Below, piece by piece: positions 36,721 through 45,231 of a stretch of 64,000 nucleotides of DNA. The stretch comes from a bacterium. Its GTDB lineage: Bacteria > Armatimonadota > Abditibacteriia > Abditibacteriales > Abditibacteriaceae. The first letter of the stretch is position 1; each line of letters starts with the position of its first letter. Both the position numbers and the translations under genes were made by a program. The DNA lies in NCBI GenBank assembly GCA_004172935.1, contig SDZD01000009.1, forward strand, positions 62,001 to 126,000. Reading direction: 5' to 3'. The notes under the pieces were generated by a model. It had not been told where the DNA came from. It made no database searches and was given only the letters and a program-made list of their open reading frames with translations.

Positions 36721-36755
36721 GAAAAAGCAAAAACCCCGCACGTCGGCGGGGTTTT
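36721..36755 (-). terminator. Terminator of the sigma/anti-sigma/RseB-like unit
   Basis: Stem AAAACCCCGC/GCGGGGTTTT (36730-36739, 36746-36755), followed on the minus strand by a T-rich tract (TTTTTGCTTTTTC). It immediately follows the stop of the gene at 36757. Confidence 0.92.
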
Positions 36756-36756
36756 G

Positions 36757-37677
36757 CTATTTCAATTGGTTGACTACCGATTGGAGGGCAGAATCGGGTG
36801 AGCCTGTTGCGAGGAAGCGGACGCCGCCTTTCCGCCAGAATGTGCCATCGCTGCCTTTTACCCCCTGTGGTATAGGTGGCAAATCACCATCTCCCGTTGG
36901 CTGTTCGAATAGAGAGATACGGTTTTGGCCGTTCGAGTAGCGAAGCCACGCCGAACTAGAACCGACGATGGCGCTTTCGAAGCTCCAACCAGATGGAGGT
37001 TGGGCGGGTGTTTTCAGCCAACTTGCGGCGCGGCGCGCGGCGTTGATGTTGGCGTATAGAGTGCCATCGAAGGAATCAATTTTGACGCCAGCGGGGGCGA
37101 CGAAGTCGAACTTCGAGGCGGGAACGCCGCCAAACTTAATTCCCGACAGCGAGAAGCCACTCGTGCCGCCAGTGATAGCCAGTAGGGTTTTGGTCTGGGC
37201 ATCAATGGTCAGGGTGCGGCCCCCCGAAATGGAAACCAGAAAGGCGCGCCGTCCGGCAAAGGTCGTTGGTTTCGCGGTTCCGGTGGCTACGAACGAAGGA
37301 GTGCGCCCACGCGAAGTGGTTTTGGTAGCGCTCTTTTCGGAGCGATGGTACAGGTAAACGTTTGTTCCATCATCGACCACGATGTCGCCACTTTTCACAT
37401 TGGGAGTCAGCCATTCCAGGCGACGCTTCAGGCCAGAGCGGAAGACACGAGCCGTGCCACCATTGGTGGTTTGCGTAGCCGAATAGGAGACGGTCGCCTC
37501 GGCACTCTTCATTTGCGACACGAGCGTCTGGGCGTCCTGAGCGTGGGCGAGAGGAGCCAGAGTCGCGAAAGAAGAGGCCAGACATGCGACTCGGACGCAA
37601 GCAAGTGCGCCCGATTTGAGTGTCGCCCTACTCTCCAATTGGAGAGCGTTGTTGTTATTGAGGGCCAGCATTGTCAT
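36757..37677 (-). CDS. Exported RseB/LolA-like protein
   Basis: A 306-residue exported protein (signal peptide near 18-45 ending LAHA). The mature N-terminal half (QTLVSQMKSAEATVSYSATQ, then DIVVDDGTNVYLYHRSEKS) has the beta-sheet pattern of MucB/RseB and LolA-like outer-membrane lipoprotein carriers. Its place directly after a sigma factor and an anti-sigma factor supports an RseB-like role, sensing envelope lipid or protein stress. The start overlaps the anti-sigma gene by 23 bases (ATG 37677, or 37671). Confidence 0.7.
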   Translation of the reverse strand: MTMLALNNNNALQLESRATLKSGALACVRVACLASSFATLAPLAHAQDAQTLVSQMKSAEATVSYSATQTTNGGTARVFRSGLKRRLEWLTPNVKSGDIVVDDGTNVYLYHRSEKSATKTTSRGRTPSFVATGTAKPTTFAGRRAFLVSISGGRTLTIDAQTKTLLAITGGTSGFSLSGIKFGGVPASKFDFVAPAGVKIDSFDGTLYANINAARRAASWLKTPAQPPSGWSFESAIVGSSSAWLRYSNGQNRISLFEQPTGDGDLPPIPQGVKGSDGTFWRKGGVRFLATGSPDSALQSVVNQLK

Positions 37678-38197
37678 CGCCCTCGTCGGAACTGGTTTCG
37701 ACCGCGTCCACGTCGCCAGCGATGGGCGCGGTCGAAACGTAACTTTCATGTTGTTTCAACGACTGTTGGATGAAGGTCTGATCGGCGGCAGTCAGATCGG
37801 CCATGGCGGGACGTTGCGTGTCCTTAGGGCCGAACATGAGCATTCCCAGAGCCAGAACCAAGGCGGCGAAAGCGGCTCCGAAGGAGTAGCGCATCGTGGG
37901 CTTGGCTGCGCCCATGCCGTTGAGCGATTTAACGAGCGAACGGAAAAAGCTGCGCTTGGGGGCGGGGCCGAGCTTTTCACGCAGTTCGGGCCAGAAGTTG
38001 TCGCCAACGCGCATCGGCTCGGAGCCGTACTCCGCGACGTTGAACTCGTGGAGCGACTGAGTGGCGAAGCGAAGTTCTTCGACTAACTCGCGGTCTTCGG
38101 GGTTGGAATCTAAATGCGACTCGATGTGCGCCCTTTCTTGCGGCGAAAGCGTGCCATCGAGAAAATCCATAATTTGTTCGTTTGAAAGGCGTGTCAT
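37655..38197 (-). CDS. Anti-sigma factor, membrane-anchored, zinc ligands replaced
   Basis: The 180-residue protein has an N-terminal anti-sigma domain (about 1-45; SNEQIMDFLDGTLSPQERAHIE), one membrane helix at about 103-122, and an acidic periplasmic tail. In zinc-binding anti-sigma domains the pattern is H-x3-C-x2-C. Here it is H28-LDS-N32-PE-D35, so both cysteines are replaced. The start at 38197 is supported by an AAGGAG ribosome-binding site. It follows the sigma gene with a small overlap of leader sequence. It should hold the sigma factor at the membrane. Confidence 0.85.
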   Translation of the reverse strand: MTRLSNEQIMDFLDGTLSPQERAHIESHLDSNPEDRELVEELRFATQSLHEFNVAEYGSEPMRVGDNFWPELREKLGPAPKRSFFRSLVKSLNGMGAAKPTMRYSFGAAFAALVLALGMLMFGPKDTQRPAMADLTAADQTFIQQSLKQHESYVSTAPIAGDVDAVETSSDEGDDNAGPQ

Positions 38198-38213
38198 AGT
38201 GGTTTCTCCTTGC

Positions 38214-38855
38214 TTATTTTGCACCGCTAATGTAAGGGCGCAGACGGCGCGCTAAATCGGCGCGGGCGTGAAAAATACGGCTTTTCACGGTTCCGAGGGG
38301 AACATCGAGGTTAGCGGCGATTTCTTCGTACGAAAGCCCCTGCAAGTCGCACATCACCAGAACCTGTCTCTGTTTTTCGGGCATGGCGGCAACGGTTTCG
38401 CGTACTAATGCACGCATCTCGTCACGCTCAACCCCCTTGCCAGGCTCGAAACGGTCGTCTGCAATCTCGCGTCCGCCTTTGTCATCTTCTTTATCGAAGG
38501 GTTCATCGAGCGAATAGGCGCTTTGCGGGCGGCGTTTACGGGCACGGGCATGGTCAATGCACAGGTTGGTCGCAATTTTATAGATCCATGTCGAGAAACT
38601 CGACTGTCCGCGAAATCCATCCAGCGAGCGGTAAGCCTTAATAAAGGCCTCTTGCACGATGTCTTCGGCTTCATCACGGTCGCCGTTCGTCATACGAGCG
38701 ACGTAACCGAGAAGCTTGTTTTGATAGCGCGAGACCAGTTTTTCAAAGCCCACGATATCACCATCGAGCGCTCGCTCGACGAGATATACATCGCTTTCGA
38801 GTTCACCGGGAGAACCCCAGGCGTTGGAAGTGGCCATTGAAAGAGAAAGATTCAT
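38214..38855 (-). CDS. ECF-type RNA polymerase sigma factor (RpoE-like)
   Basis: The 213-residue sigma-70 family protein has region 2 (about 28-100; FEKLVSRYQNKLLGYVARM and AEDIVQEAFIKAYRSLDGF) and region 4 (about 155-205; MPEKQRQVLVMCDLQGLSYEEIA, then LGTVKSRIFHARADL). An RpoE/SigW-like extracytoplasmic role is inferred, as an anti-sigma factor and an RseB-like protein follow. The start ATG at 38855 has an AGGAGA site about eight bases upstream; longer frames lack support. Confidence 0.93.
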   Translation of the reverse strand: MNLSLSMATSNAWGSPGELESDVYLVERALDGDIVGFEKLVSRYQNKLLGYVARMTNGDRDEAEDIVQEAFIKAYRSLDGFRGQSSFSTWIYKIATNLCIDHARARKRRPQSAYSLDEPFDKEDDKGGREIADDRFEPGKGVERDEMRALVRETVAAMPEKQRQVLVMCDLQGLSYEEIAANLDVPLGTVKSRIFHARADLARRLRPYISGAK

Positions 38856-39007
38856 TGCGCGGTCTCCTGTCTTAGCTTTGTACCCTTCGACGCCGCGCCC
38901 GCGAAGGTGTTCAATTTTTAATTGCCCCCAGTTTAAAGCCGAGTCGCAAACAGCGCCGCCGACCACCCTTTGCAAGCCGAAGATGGGCTAACAAACCCCA
39001 ACCAGCC

Positions 39008-39616
39008 TTAACTCTCTTCCATACCCGGTAACACGCCCTGTTCAGCGACTTCGATACCCTTATAAATTTGAGAGAGGGGTACACTAATGCCGAAGTTCTG
39101 TAATTGTAATTCCTGCGACAACAGGCGATAGACACGGTGAGTCCAATCACCACTACCAACTCGCCAAAAATGTTCGATTCGCACACGGTCAACACTGACC
39201 AGAATATAATCAGAAAATTCTGGAATCAGTTGATACTCGTCGAACTTCCCCGTACGGTCGAACTCTGCTGTTGCAGGTGAAAGCACTTCAAAAATCGCGT
39301 GTGGATTCAGCAATGAATCTTCGTCGCTTGGATGCGTGCGAATGGGAGGACAAACAATGGTCAAGTCAGGGTAATACCAGTTACGTGCAGTCTCAGAGGT
39401 TCGTACTTTTAGATCACCACTCGCCGTCCCACATGGTTTATCCCACAACTTTGCTTGTACAGCAGCAGTTAAGTTAGCAATAGTACGTGCATGAGTAATC
39501 GTGCCCCCGGCCATCGCGTACAATTTGCCGCCGATGTACTCGTGACGTATGGGGGAAGCGGCTTCAAAAGCCAGCAATTCGTCAAAGTCCAAAATGTGTT
39601 CGGGTTGAGCGCTCAT
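39008..39616 (-). CDS. Uma2-family (DUF820) nuclease-fold protein
   Basis: The 202-residue protein is a typical Uma2 family member with a PD-(D/E)xK fold: FDELLAFEAASPIRHEYIGGKL at the N-terminus, THARTIANLTAAVQAKL near 41, YYPDLTIVCPP near 81 (active-site Asp) and HAIFEVLSPAT near 105 (Glu). These families are abundant in cyanobacteria and related phyla; most are uncharacterised and some are associated with mobile DNA. No transposase is nearby. It lies between the sigma unit and the arabinose cluster. Confidence 0.9.
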   Translation of the reverse strand: MSAQPEHILDFDELLAFEAASPIRHEYIGGKLYAMAGGTITHARTIANLTAAVQAKLWDKPCGTASGDLKVRTSETARNWYYPDLTIVCPPIRTHPSDEDSLLNPHAIFEVLSPATAEFDRTGKFDEYQLIPEFSDYILVSVDRVRIEHFWRVGSGDWTHRVYRLLSQELQLQNFGISVPLSQIYKGIEVAEQGVLPGMEES

Positions 39617-39670
39617 TATATTCCTTAGATAACAGTTTAAATAAGCATCTATACCACCTCGGACAAAACA

Positions 39671-39709
39671 TAAAAAAGGCGCCGCTCTTTGGCTGGAGCG
39701 GCGCCTTTT
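39671..39709 (-). terminator. Terminator of the dehydrogenase-araB-araD unit
   Basis: A perfect 14-base stem AAAAGGCGCCGCTC/GAGCGGCGCCTTTT (39674-39687, 39696-39709) with an eight-base loop and a minus-strand T tract (TTTTTTATG). It starts three bases after the araD stop. Confidence 0.93.
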
Positions 39710-39711
39710 GA

Positions 39712-40404
39712 TTACTTCTGGCCGTAATAGGCGTTCTTGCCGTGTTTGCGGAGGAAGTGCTTGTCGAGTAGTTCGCTTTGCATCACTTCGAGGTCGGCTT
39801 TGATGCGCAGCGTTTCGCTGGCTAGGCGGGCGACCTGTTCAAGCACGGCGGCGTTTTCGACGGCCTTATCGGGGGTTTTGCCCCAGGTGAAGGGAGCGTG
39901 CGACGCGACCAAGACGCCGGGGAAGTCGGTGGCGTCGATGTCGGCGAAACGTTCGATAATGACGTGTCCTGTGTTGGCTTCGTATTCATCGGCGATTTCG
40001 GCGGGTGTCAAGACGCGCGTGCAGGGCACGGCGCCATAGAAGTAATCGGCGTGGGTGGTGCCGAAAGCGGGGATGTCGCTTTTGGCCTGTGCCCATGCCG
40101 TCGCGTACAGGCTGTGGGTGTGGACGATGCCGCCGATGTGTGGGAAGGCACGCGCCAGAATCAGGTGGGTAGGAGTGTCCGAAGAGGGACGCAAATCGCC
40201 CTCGACGACTTCGCCCGTTTCGAGCGACAACACAACCATTTGTTCGGGCTTCATGTCGGCGTAAGGAACACCAGAGGGTTTGATAACGAGGTGGCCGCCT
40301 TCGCGGTCAACGCCCGACACGTTGCCCCATGTTTGAATGACCAAGCCCTCGGCGACTAGTTTCAAGTTGGCGTCGCACACCTGTTGTTTCAAAAGTTCGA
40401 GCAT
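39712..40404 (-). CDS. araD: L-ribulose-5-phosphate 4-epimerase
   Basis: AraD converts L-ribulose 5-phosphate to D-xylulose 5-phosphate, the last step of L-arabinose entry into the pentose phosphate pathway. The 230-residue class II aldolase-fold enzyme has [11 protein letters not shown] near 25, KPSGVPY near 42, SSDTPTHL near 74, and the zinc ligands HTHS (near 94-97) and a later His near 168 (ASHAPFTWG). It is the last gene of a minus-strand unit, 14 bases after araB. Confidence 0.95.
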   Translation of the reverse strand: MLELLKQQVCDANLKLVAEGLVIQTWGNVSGVDREGGHLVIKPSGVPYADMKPEQMVVLSLETGEVVEGDLRPSSDTPTHLILARAFPHIGGIVHTHSLYATAWAQAKSDIPAFGTTHADYFYGAVPCTRVLTPAEIADEYEANTGHVIIERFADIDATDFPGVLVASHAPFTWGKTPDKAVENAAVLEQVARLASETLRIKADLEVMQSELLDKHFLRKHGKNAYYGQK

Positions 40405-40417
40405 ATTGGAGCCTCGC

Positions 40418-42079
40418 TTACGCGCGCACCTCGCGGCGAATGTGGATGAGGTCTTTCATCACATTGAAGAGGTTCGATTCCTTGCGGGTGCCGAAGGCAT
40501 CGTGGATTTGCGAATAGAGCGCGAACAGGCGCTTGTAGGTGGCGTGTTCGGCTTCGTTTGGCGTGTAGACGACATCCTTAAGTCCCGTCATCGCGGCTTG
40601 AGCCTCACCGAACGAATCGAACTGCTTGGAGGCTACTGCCGCTGCGATAGCCGCGCCGAGCGCGCAGGTCTGGCTGGAGCGCGACACATAGAGAGGGCGC
40701 CCGATGATGTCGGCGTAAATCTGCATCAAGACAGCGTTCTTTTCGGCGATGCCACCGCAGTTGACGACGCGCTCGACGGGCACACCGTATTCTTCGAGGC
40801 GATTGATGATGGTAAGGGCGCCAAAGGCGGTTGCCTCAATAAGTGCGCGGTAAATTTCGCCCGGTTTGGTGTAGAGCGTCTGGCCGAGCATGAGGCCGGT
40901 CAACTCCTGATCGACCAAGACGGTGCGGTTGCCGTTATTCCAATCGAGAGCGAGCAAACCTGATTCGCCCGCTTTCAGATTTCCGGCGGCTTCCGTCAGT
41001 TCTTGATGAGTGCCAACGCCAAGGCCAACATACCAGTTGAAGATGTCGCCGACCGCACTCTGCCCGGCTTCGAGGCCATAATAACCCGGTAGAATCGAAC
41101 CGGGTACGATGCCGCACAAACCGGGAATATCAGCGAGGTCTTTGCTTTGCGGCACAACCATAAGGTCGCATGTCGAGGTGCCGAGCGTTTTGACCAGAGT
41201 TCCCTCGCTGATGCCCGCACCGATACCGCCCAGGTGCGCGTCGAAAGCGCCGACTGCGACGGTGATGCCCGCCGTCAGTCCGGTTTTATCGGCCCATTCC
41301 TGCGACAAGCCGCCCACAACTTCATCGACGGAGCGAATGTTCTGGCTCAAGCGGCCACGAAGCGCGGCCAGTTTCGGATCGAGCGACGCGAGGAAATCCT
41401 CATCAGGAAAGCCGCCCCACTGCGCGTTCCACATCGCTTTGTGTCCCGCCGCGCACACGCCAACTGTCATCGTTGCGGGGTCGGTTTCGCCCGCCAGTTG
41501 CGCCGGAATCCAGTCGGCGCATTCGACCCAGCCATAAGCCGCGTCAAAAACCTTTTCATCGACATGCAAGCAGTGCCAGATTTTGCTCCAGTACCACTCG
41601 CTCGAATAGGTGCCGCCGCACTTATCCAAAAATTGCGGGCGCTCCTGCTTGGCACGCGACGTGATTTCTTCGGCTTCGCGAACGCTGGTGTGGTCTTTCC
41701 ACAACCATGCGAGCGCGTTCAGGTTGCCTTCAAATTCGGGTGTGAAAGCCAAGGGGACACCGTCTTTGTCAACGGGCAGGGGAGTCGAACCAGTGGTATC
41801 GACGCCAATACCGACCACCAACGAAGGAGAAAAGCCTTCGACAGTTTTCGCCTGTTCGAGCGCGGCGACGATGGTTTGGCGCGCGCCCTCCATATAATCG
41901 GCGGGATGTTGGCGGGCGAGGTTGGGGTCGCGCGCCAACAAGATGCCATTTTCGCCGTGAGAATAGTTCCACGTCGCACTTCCGGCCTCGCTGCCATCAA
42001 GGGTTGAAACGATGATGGCGCGCACCGAGTTAGTGCCGTAATCCAGACCGATGGTGTATTGGTTTTCTGTCGGGTTCAT
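40418..42079 (-). CDS. araB: L-ribulokinase
   Basis: AraB phosphorylates L-ribulose with ATP. The 553-residue FGGY-family kinase shows the N-terminal phosphate motif [14 protein letters not shown], then [14 protein letters not shown] near 90, DYxxGTS-type loop [12 protein letters not shown] near 295 and the C-terminal [22 protein letters not shown] near 440. ATG at 42079 overlaps the stop of the upstream dehydrogenase by four bases (ATGA), indicating translational coupling. A longer open frame to 42394 lies wholly inside the dehydrogenase gene and is not coding. Confidence 0.96.
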   Translation of the reverse strand: MNPTENQYTIGLDYGTNSVRAIIVSTLDGSEAGSATWNYSHGENGILLARDPNLARQHPADYMEGARQTIVAALEQAKTVEGFSPSLVVGIGVDTTGSTPLPVDKDGVPLAFTPEFEGNLNALAWLWKDHTSVREAEEITSRAKQERPQFLDKCGGTYSSEWYWSKIWHCLHVDEKVFDAAYGWVECADWIPAQLAGETDPATMTVGVCAAGHKAMWNAQWGGFPDEDFLASLDPKLAALRGRLSQNIRSVDEVVGGLSQEWADKTGLTAGITVAVGAFDAHLGGIGAGISEGTLVKTLGTSTCDLMVVPQSKDLADIPGLCGIVPGSILPGYYGLEAGQSAVGDIFNWYVGLGVGTHQELTEAAGNLKAGESGLLALDWNNGNRTVLVDQELTGLMLGQTLYTKPGEIYRALIEATAFGALTIINRLEEYGVPVERVVNCGGIAEKNAVLMQIYADIIGRPLYVSRSSQTCALGAAIAAAVASKQFDSFGEAQAAMTGLKDVVYTPNEAEHATYKRLFALYSQIHDAFGTRKESNLFNVMKDLIHIRREVRA

Positions 42080-43104
42080 GTCGTTGGGTTCTCGATAATT
42101 ATTTTGACAACTTGTTGCTGATATTTCGCGTTCAATTCGAACGCATGGGGTGTTTCTTTCAAGGGGAAGCGATGGGTCACCATCGACTCTACGTTCACAC
42201 GCCCACTTTCGACCAGTTGAAGGCAACGGGCGTAAACGTTCTTCATGCGGCGACACATCAGGATGGTAAGCCCCTTCCGTCGCGCCACCGAGTGCTTGAA
42301 CGAAACCGTGTCCTCGAAGGGGATGCCCACTAAAACGACGGTGCCGCCGGGACGCACGATGTCCATAGCGCGTTGCACCGACTCTCTGGCCCACGCCGCC
42401 TCAATGACGACATCGGCCTCGGCATCATCAGGCAAAGCAATAGCGCCGTACTGCTCGGCGAATTTTTGGCGATATTCGAGTGGGTCGTGAATCCATACAG
42501 TCCCCGCCCCTGCCGCGCGCGTGGTTTGCGCGAGGCAAAGCCCGATGGGGCCAGCGCCCAAAATGGCGACTTTAGCCCCGACGCGAATACGCGCCAAATC
42601 GGTGGCATGAAGCGCGATGCCGAGTGGTTCCAGTAGCGCGGCGCTGGCATCGGATACCGAATCGGGAACCGGATGGCAGAAGCGAGCCGGAGCCACCAAA
42701 CGCTCGCGCAACGAACCATCGTCGGGTGCCAACCCGCAAAAGCGTTGGCGACGGCATAGGTTGGGGTTGCCACTCATGCACTCGCGGCAAGTGCCACAAA
42801 CCCACGCGGGGTCAACGGCGACGCGAGTGCCCACCGCCAGATTCTCGACGGCACTACCCACCTGCTCGACCAGTCCCGAAAACTCGTGGCCCAGAACGAG
42901 AGGCGAGTTCAATTCGGTCGAGCCAATCGAACCAGTTTCATACGGGTGCAAATCGGAGCCGCACACGCCCGTCGCCAGCACCCGAATGAGAACTTCATCG
43001 GGTGCCAGCGTCGCATCGAACGGCACGGTGTCAACTCGCAAATCGGACGGCCCATACAGCCGGACAGCGGTTTGTTGTCCCTGAATTTCAGACATTGGAT
43101 TCAA
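42076..43104 (-). CDS. Zinc-dependent medium-chain dehydrogenase in the arabinose cluster
   Basis: A 342-residue alcohol dehydrogenase of the threonine/polyol dehydrogenase branch. Motifs are GVCGSD near 46 (catalytic Cys), LGHEFSG near 70, the full four-cysteine structural zinc lobe CGTCRECMSGNPNLC near 101-115, and the Rossmann motif GAGPIG near 174. ATG at 43104 (alternative 43095) starts the unit with araB and araD. It may oxidise arabitol or another pentitol to feed the pathway; the substrate is inferred only from position. A 12-bp palindrome lies 72 bases upstream. Confidence 0.88.
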   Translation of the reverse strand: MNPMSEIQGQQTAVRLYGPSDLRVDTVPFDATLAPDEVLIRVLATGVCGSDLHPYETGSIGSTELNSPLVLGHEFSGLVEQVGSAVENLAVGTRVAVDPAWVCGTCRECMSGNPNLCRRQRFCGLAPDDGSLRERLVAPARFCHPVPDSVSDASAALLEPLGIALHATDLARIRVGAKVAILGAGPIGLCLAQTTRAAGAGTVWIHDPLEYRQKFAEQYGAIALPDDAEADVVIEAAWARESVQRAMDIVRPGGTVVLVGIPFEDTVSFKHSVARRKGLTILMCRRMKNVYARCLQLVESGRVNVESMVTHRFPLKETPHAFELNAKYQQQVVKIIIENPTT

Positions 43105-43176
43105 AGTTGGACATCTGCGAAAGTCAATTCACGTCGATTTTCGAGCATGAATTGTTCTTTCAGGCAGGCACTCAAC

Positions 43177-43188
43177 TTAAGCGCTTAA
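43177..43188. promoter_or_regulatory. Palindrome TTAAGCGCTTAA, LacI-family-type operator candidate
   Basis: A perfect 12-bp palindrome with an AAGCGCTT core, the usual core of LacI-family operators. It lies 72 bases upstream of the dehydrogenase-araB-araD unit on the minus strand. No clear promoter hexamers can be fixed next to it. Confidence 0.5.
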
Positions 43189-43223
43189 ATAGAGAGACAC
43201 AGTACATCAAATAATCGGCTCTT

Positions 43224-43505
43224 TCACAATAGAGCGCGTATTTCTTCGATTTCTATGTCCGCCTTAATTTCACCCTCCGTCCAGTTATCCCAGACGAATT
43301 TGACGAGGATTCCATTCTGTTTGAGATGGACTTCCCCATAATCAATCCACGCATCGAAGCCCCCGTAGACATAGAGGATTTCCCAACCTCGTTCAATCAG
43401 AGTCTCAAGGACGTAATTGAATTTTTCGGTGGGAATGGTTTCGACAAACATGGGATTCAGGGAAATTGCGGCGGGGTGGGCCTTCCCCGCCGCGTCCAAT
43501 GTCAC
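43224..43505 (-). CDS. Small hypothetical protein following araA
   Basis: A 93-residue protein with no recognised motif. It starts 6 bases after the araA stop and is probably cotranscribed. Composition is acidic at the C-terminus (IKADIEIEEIRALL), with YVYGGFDAWIDYGEV near 45, which suggests a small mixed alpha/beta fold. Whether it has a role in sugar use is unknown. Confidence 0.55.
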   Translation of the reverse strand: MTLDAAGKAHPAAISLNPMFVETIPTEKFNYVLETLIERGWEILYVYGGFDAWIDYGEVHLKQNGILVKFVWDNWTEGEIKADIEIEEIRALL

Positions 43506-43511
43506 CCAGTT

Positions 43512-45026
43512 TTAAACGCTGCCGAAGCCCTGCGAAAGGGCGTAATAAACCTCGTTGGTACGAAGTTCATGCTTGAGGTGGCGAACTGTTGTGCCTTCGC
43601 CAATCAGCAAAAATTCGATACCCGCGATTTCGGCGAAATCTTCCAACTCTTCGGAGCCAATCGCCAGCGAAAAGCCGGTGTGGTGAGCGCCGCCCGCCCA
43701 AATCCACGCTGCCGCTGCGGTCTTGAAGTCGGGTTTGGGTTCCCATACCGAACGCGCGACGGGCAAATTGGGCAGCTCGGCTTCGGGTTCGACGACTTCG
43801 ACTTCGTTAACGATGAGGCGGAAACGGTTACCGACATCGACGATGGAAGCGTTGACTGCGCTACCAGATGGCGTATCGAATACCAAGCGCACGGGGTCGG
43901 CTTTGCCACCGATGCCGAGCGGATGAATCTCGACTTTGGGCTTGGCTTTCGCGATGGTCGGGCAGATTTCGAGCATGTGCGAACCGAGCACCTGATGGCT
44001 GTTGGGGCTGAGATGGTAGGTGTAATCCTCCATGAACGAGGTGCCGCCTTCCAAACCTTCGGCCATCACTTTCATAGCACGCACTAGGGCAGAGGTCTTC
44101 CAGTCGCCTTCGCCGCCGAAGCCATAGCCAGCAGCCATAATGCGTTGTGTTGCCAGACCGGGCAACTGCTGCATTCCGTGCAGAACCTCGAACGAATCGG
44201 TGAAACCGATGCAGTTGTTGGCCTCGAAGAAAGCCAGCAGGCCAAGCTCGATGCGGGCTTCGTAGCGCAACGAATCGTGGCGTTCGCCGCCTTTGCGCAG
44301 TTCGGGAACAACATCGTACTGCTCTTCGTAGAGCGCGACCTGTTCGTCGATTTGCGCGTCCGAGATGGCGTCCATGCTCTCGACCAAATCGCCGATACCG
44401 TAGCCGTTCACCATGAAACCGAGTTTGATTTCGGCGGCGACTTTGTCGCCATCGGTGACGGCCACGAAACGCATGTTGTCGCCGAAGCGGGCGATGCGTC
44501 CACCCTGCCAGTCGTGCCAGCCACGCGCCGCGCGCATCCACGCCGCGATACGGGCCAGAACTTCCTCGTCTTCCCAGTAGCCGACGACGACTTTGCGTTT
44601 GATACGCATACGGGCGCCGATGAAACCGAACTCACGGTCGCCGTGTGCGGCCTGGTTCAAGTTCATGAAGTCCATGTCGATTTCGCCCCACGGCAAATCG
44701 CGGTTGAACTGGGTGTGCAGGTGCAAAAGCGGTTTAGTAAGTACGCTTAAGCCACCAATCCACATTTTGGCGGGTGAGAAGGTGTGCATCCATGTGATGA
44801 CGCCGCCACATTCGGGTGTGTTGGTCGCTTCGAGACAGAGCGCCCGAATTTCTTCGGGGGTGGTCACGATGGGTTTGAAAACGACTTTGAGCGGCAATTT
44901 GCCGCTGGCATCAAGCCCTTCGGCAATTTGCTGCGAGTGCGCCGCCACTTGCTTCAGGGTTTCAGGCCCGTACAGATGCTGAGAGCCGGTTACAAACCAG
45001 ATCTCAATCGGTTTAAGGTTGTTCAT
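43512..45026 (-). CDS. araA: L-arabinose isomerase
   Basis: AraA converts L-arabinose to L-ribulose with Mn2+. The 504-residue length matches the family. Motifs are [17 protein letters not shown] at the N-terminus, [15 protein letters not shown] near 99, and the metal-site residues in [17 protein letters not shown] near 305 (Glu) and [11 protein letters not shown] near 332 (Glu); His ligands are in [10 protein letters not shown] near 354. It starts a minus-strand unit with the small gene at 43224 and is divergent from the DadA-like operon across a region with palindromes. Confidence 0.96.
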   Translation of the reverse strand: MNNLKPIEIWFVTGSQHLYGPETLKQVAAHSQQIAEGLDASGKLPLKVVFKPIVTTPEEIRALCLEATNTPECGGVITWMHTFSPAKMWIGGLSVLTKPLLHLHTQFNRDLPWGEIDMDFMNLNQAAHGDREFGFIGARMRIKRKVVVGYWEDEEVLARIAAWMRAARGWHDWQGGRIARFGDNMRFVAVTDGDKVAAEIKLGFMVNGYGIGDLVESMDAISDAQIDEQVALYEEQYDVVPELRKGGERHDSLRYEARIELGLLAFFEANNCIGFTDSFEVLHGMQQLPGLATQRIMAAGYGFGGEGDWKTSALVRAMKVMAEGLEGGTSFMEDYTYHLSPNSHQVLGSHMLEICPTIAKAKPKVEIHPLGIGGKADPVRLVFDTPSGSAVNASIVDVGNRFRLIVNEVEVVEPEAELPNLPVARSVWEPKPDFKTAAAAWIWAGGAHHTGFSLAIGSEELEDFAEIAGIEFLLIGEGTTVRHLKHELRTNEVYYALSQGFGSV

Positions 45027-45061
45027 TGGACAACAGCCATTTTAAACCATCAAAAGCCCTC

Positions 45062-45076
45062 GGCAACCGGTTTTCC
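45062..45076. promoter_or_regulatory. Second CG-centred operator-like site
   Basis: GCAACCGGTTTTC with a palindromic AACCGGTT core resembles LacI-family half-sites. It lies 36 bases upstream of araA and 24 bases from the longer palindrome at 45100. Confidence 0.4.
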
Positions 45077-45099
45077 GGCTGAAAGGTTTTTATGCCACT

Positions 45100-45119
45100 T
45101 TGCGCGAACGTTAGCGCAA
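45100..45119. promoter_or_regulatory. 20-bp near-perfect palindrome, operator candidate shared by araA and dadA-like genes
   Basis: TTGCGCGAACGTTAGCGCAA is palindromic except for one base pair (G/A at positions 7 and 14), centred on AACGTT. This is the form of a LacI-family operator. It lies 74 bases upstream of araA on one strand and 113 bases upstream of the DadA-like start on the other. Confidence 0.6.
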
Positions 45120-45203
45120 GAATTCTTCGCGTTAAAGCTGACATATCGAGGGCGTTACCAATTACTTAAATTCACCAACCTTTAATGCATTGGCAATATT
45201 TAC

Positions 45204-45212
45204 TGGTATACT
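45204..45212 (+). promoter_or_regulatory. Extended -10 promoter (TGGTATACT) of the DadA-like operon
   Basis: TG-N-TATACT lies 20 bases before the ATG at 45232, giving a very short leader if used. The -35 region is poor, as is common when an extended -10 is present. Confidence 0.45.
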
Positions 45213-45231
45213 AGCTTCTCGAAGCCATTCA

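Noticed and set aside
41147..42007. 286-codon open frame on the plus strand
   Set aside because: It lies antisense to araB, whose protein is complete and well conserved.
42080..42394. N-terminal extension of araB
   Set aside because: The frame is open but lies inside the dehydrogenase gene; the ATGA overlap at 42076-42079 and the kinase N-terminal motif fix the start at 42079.
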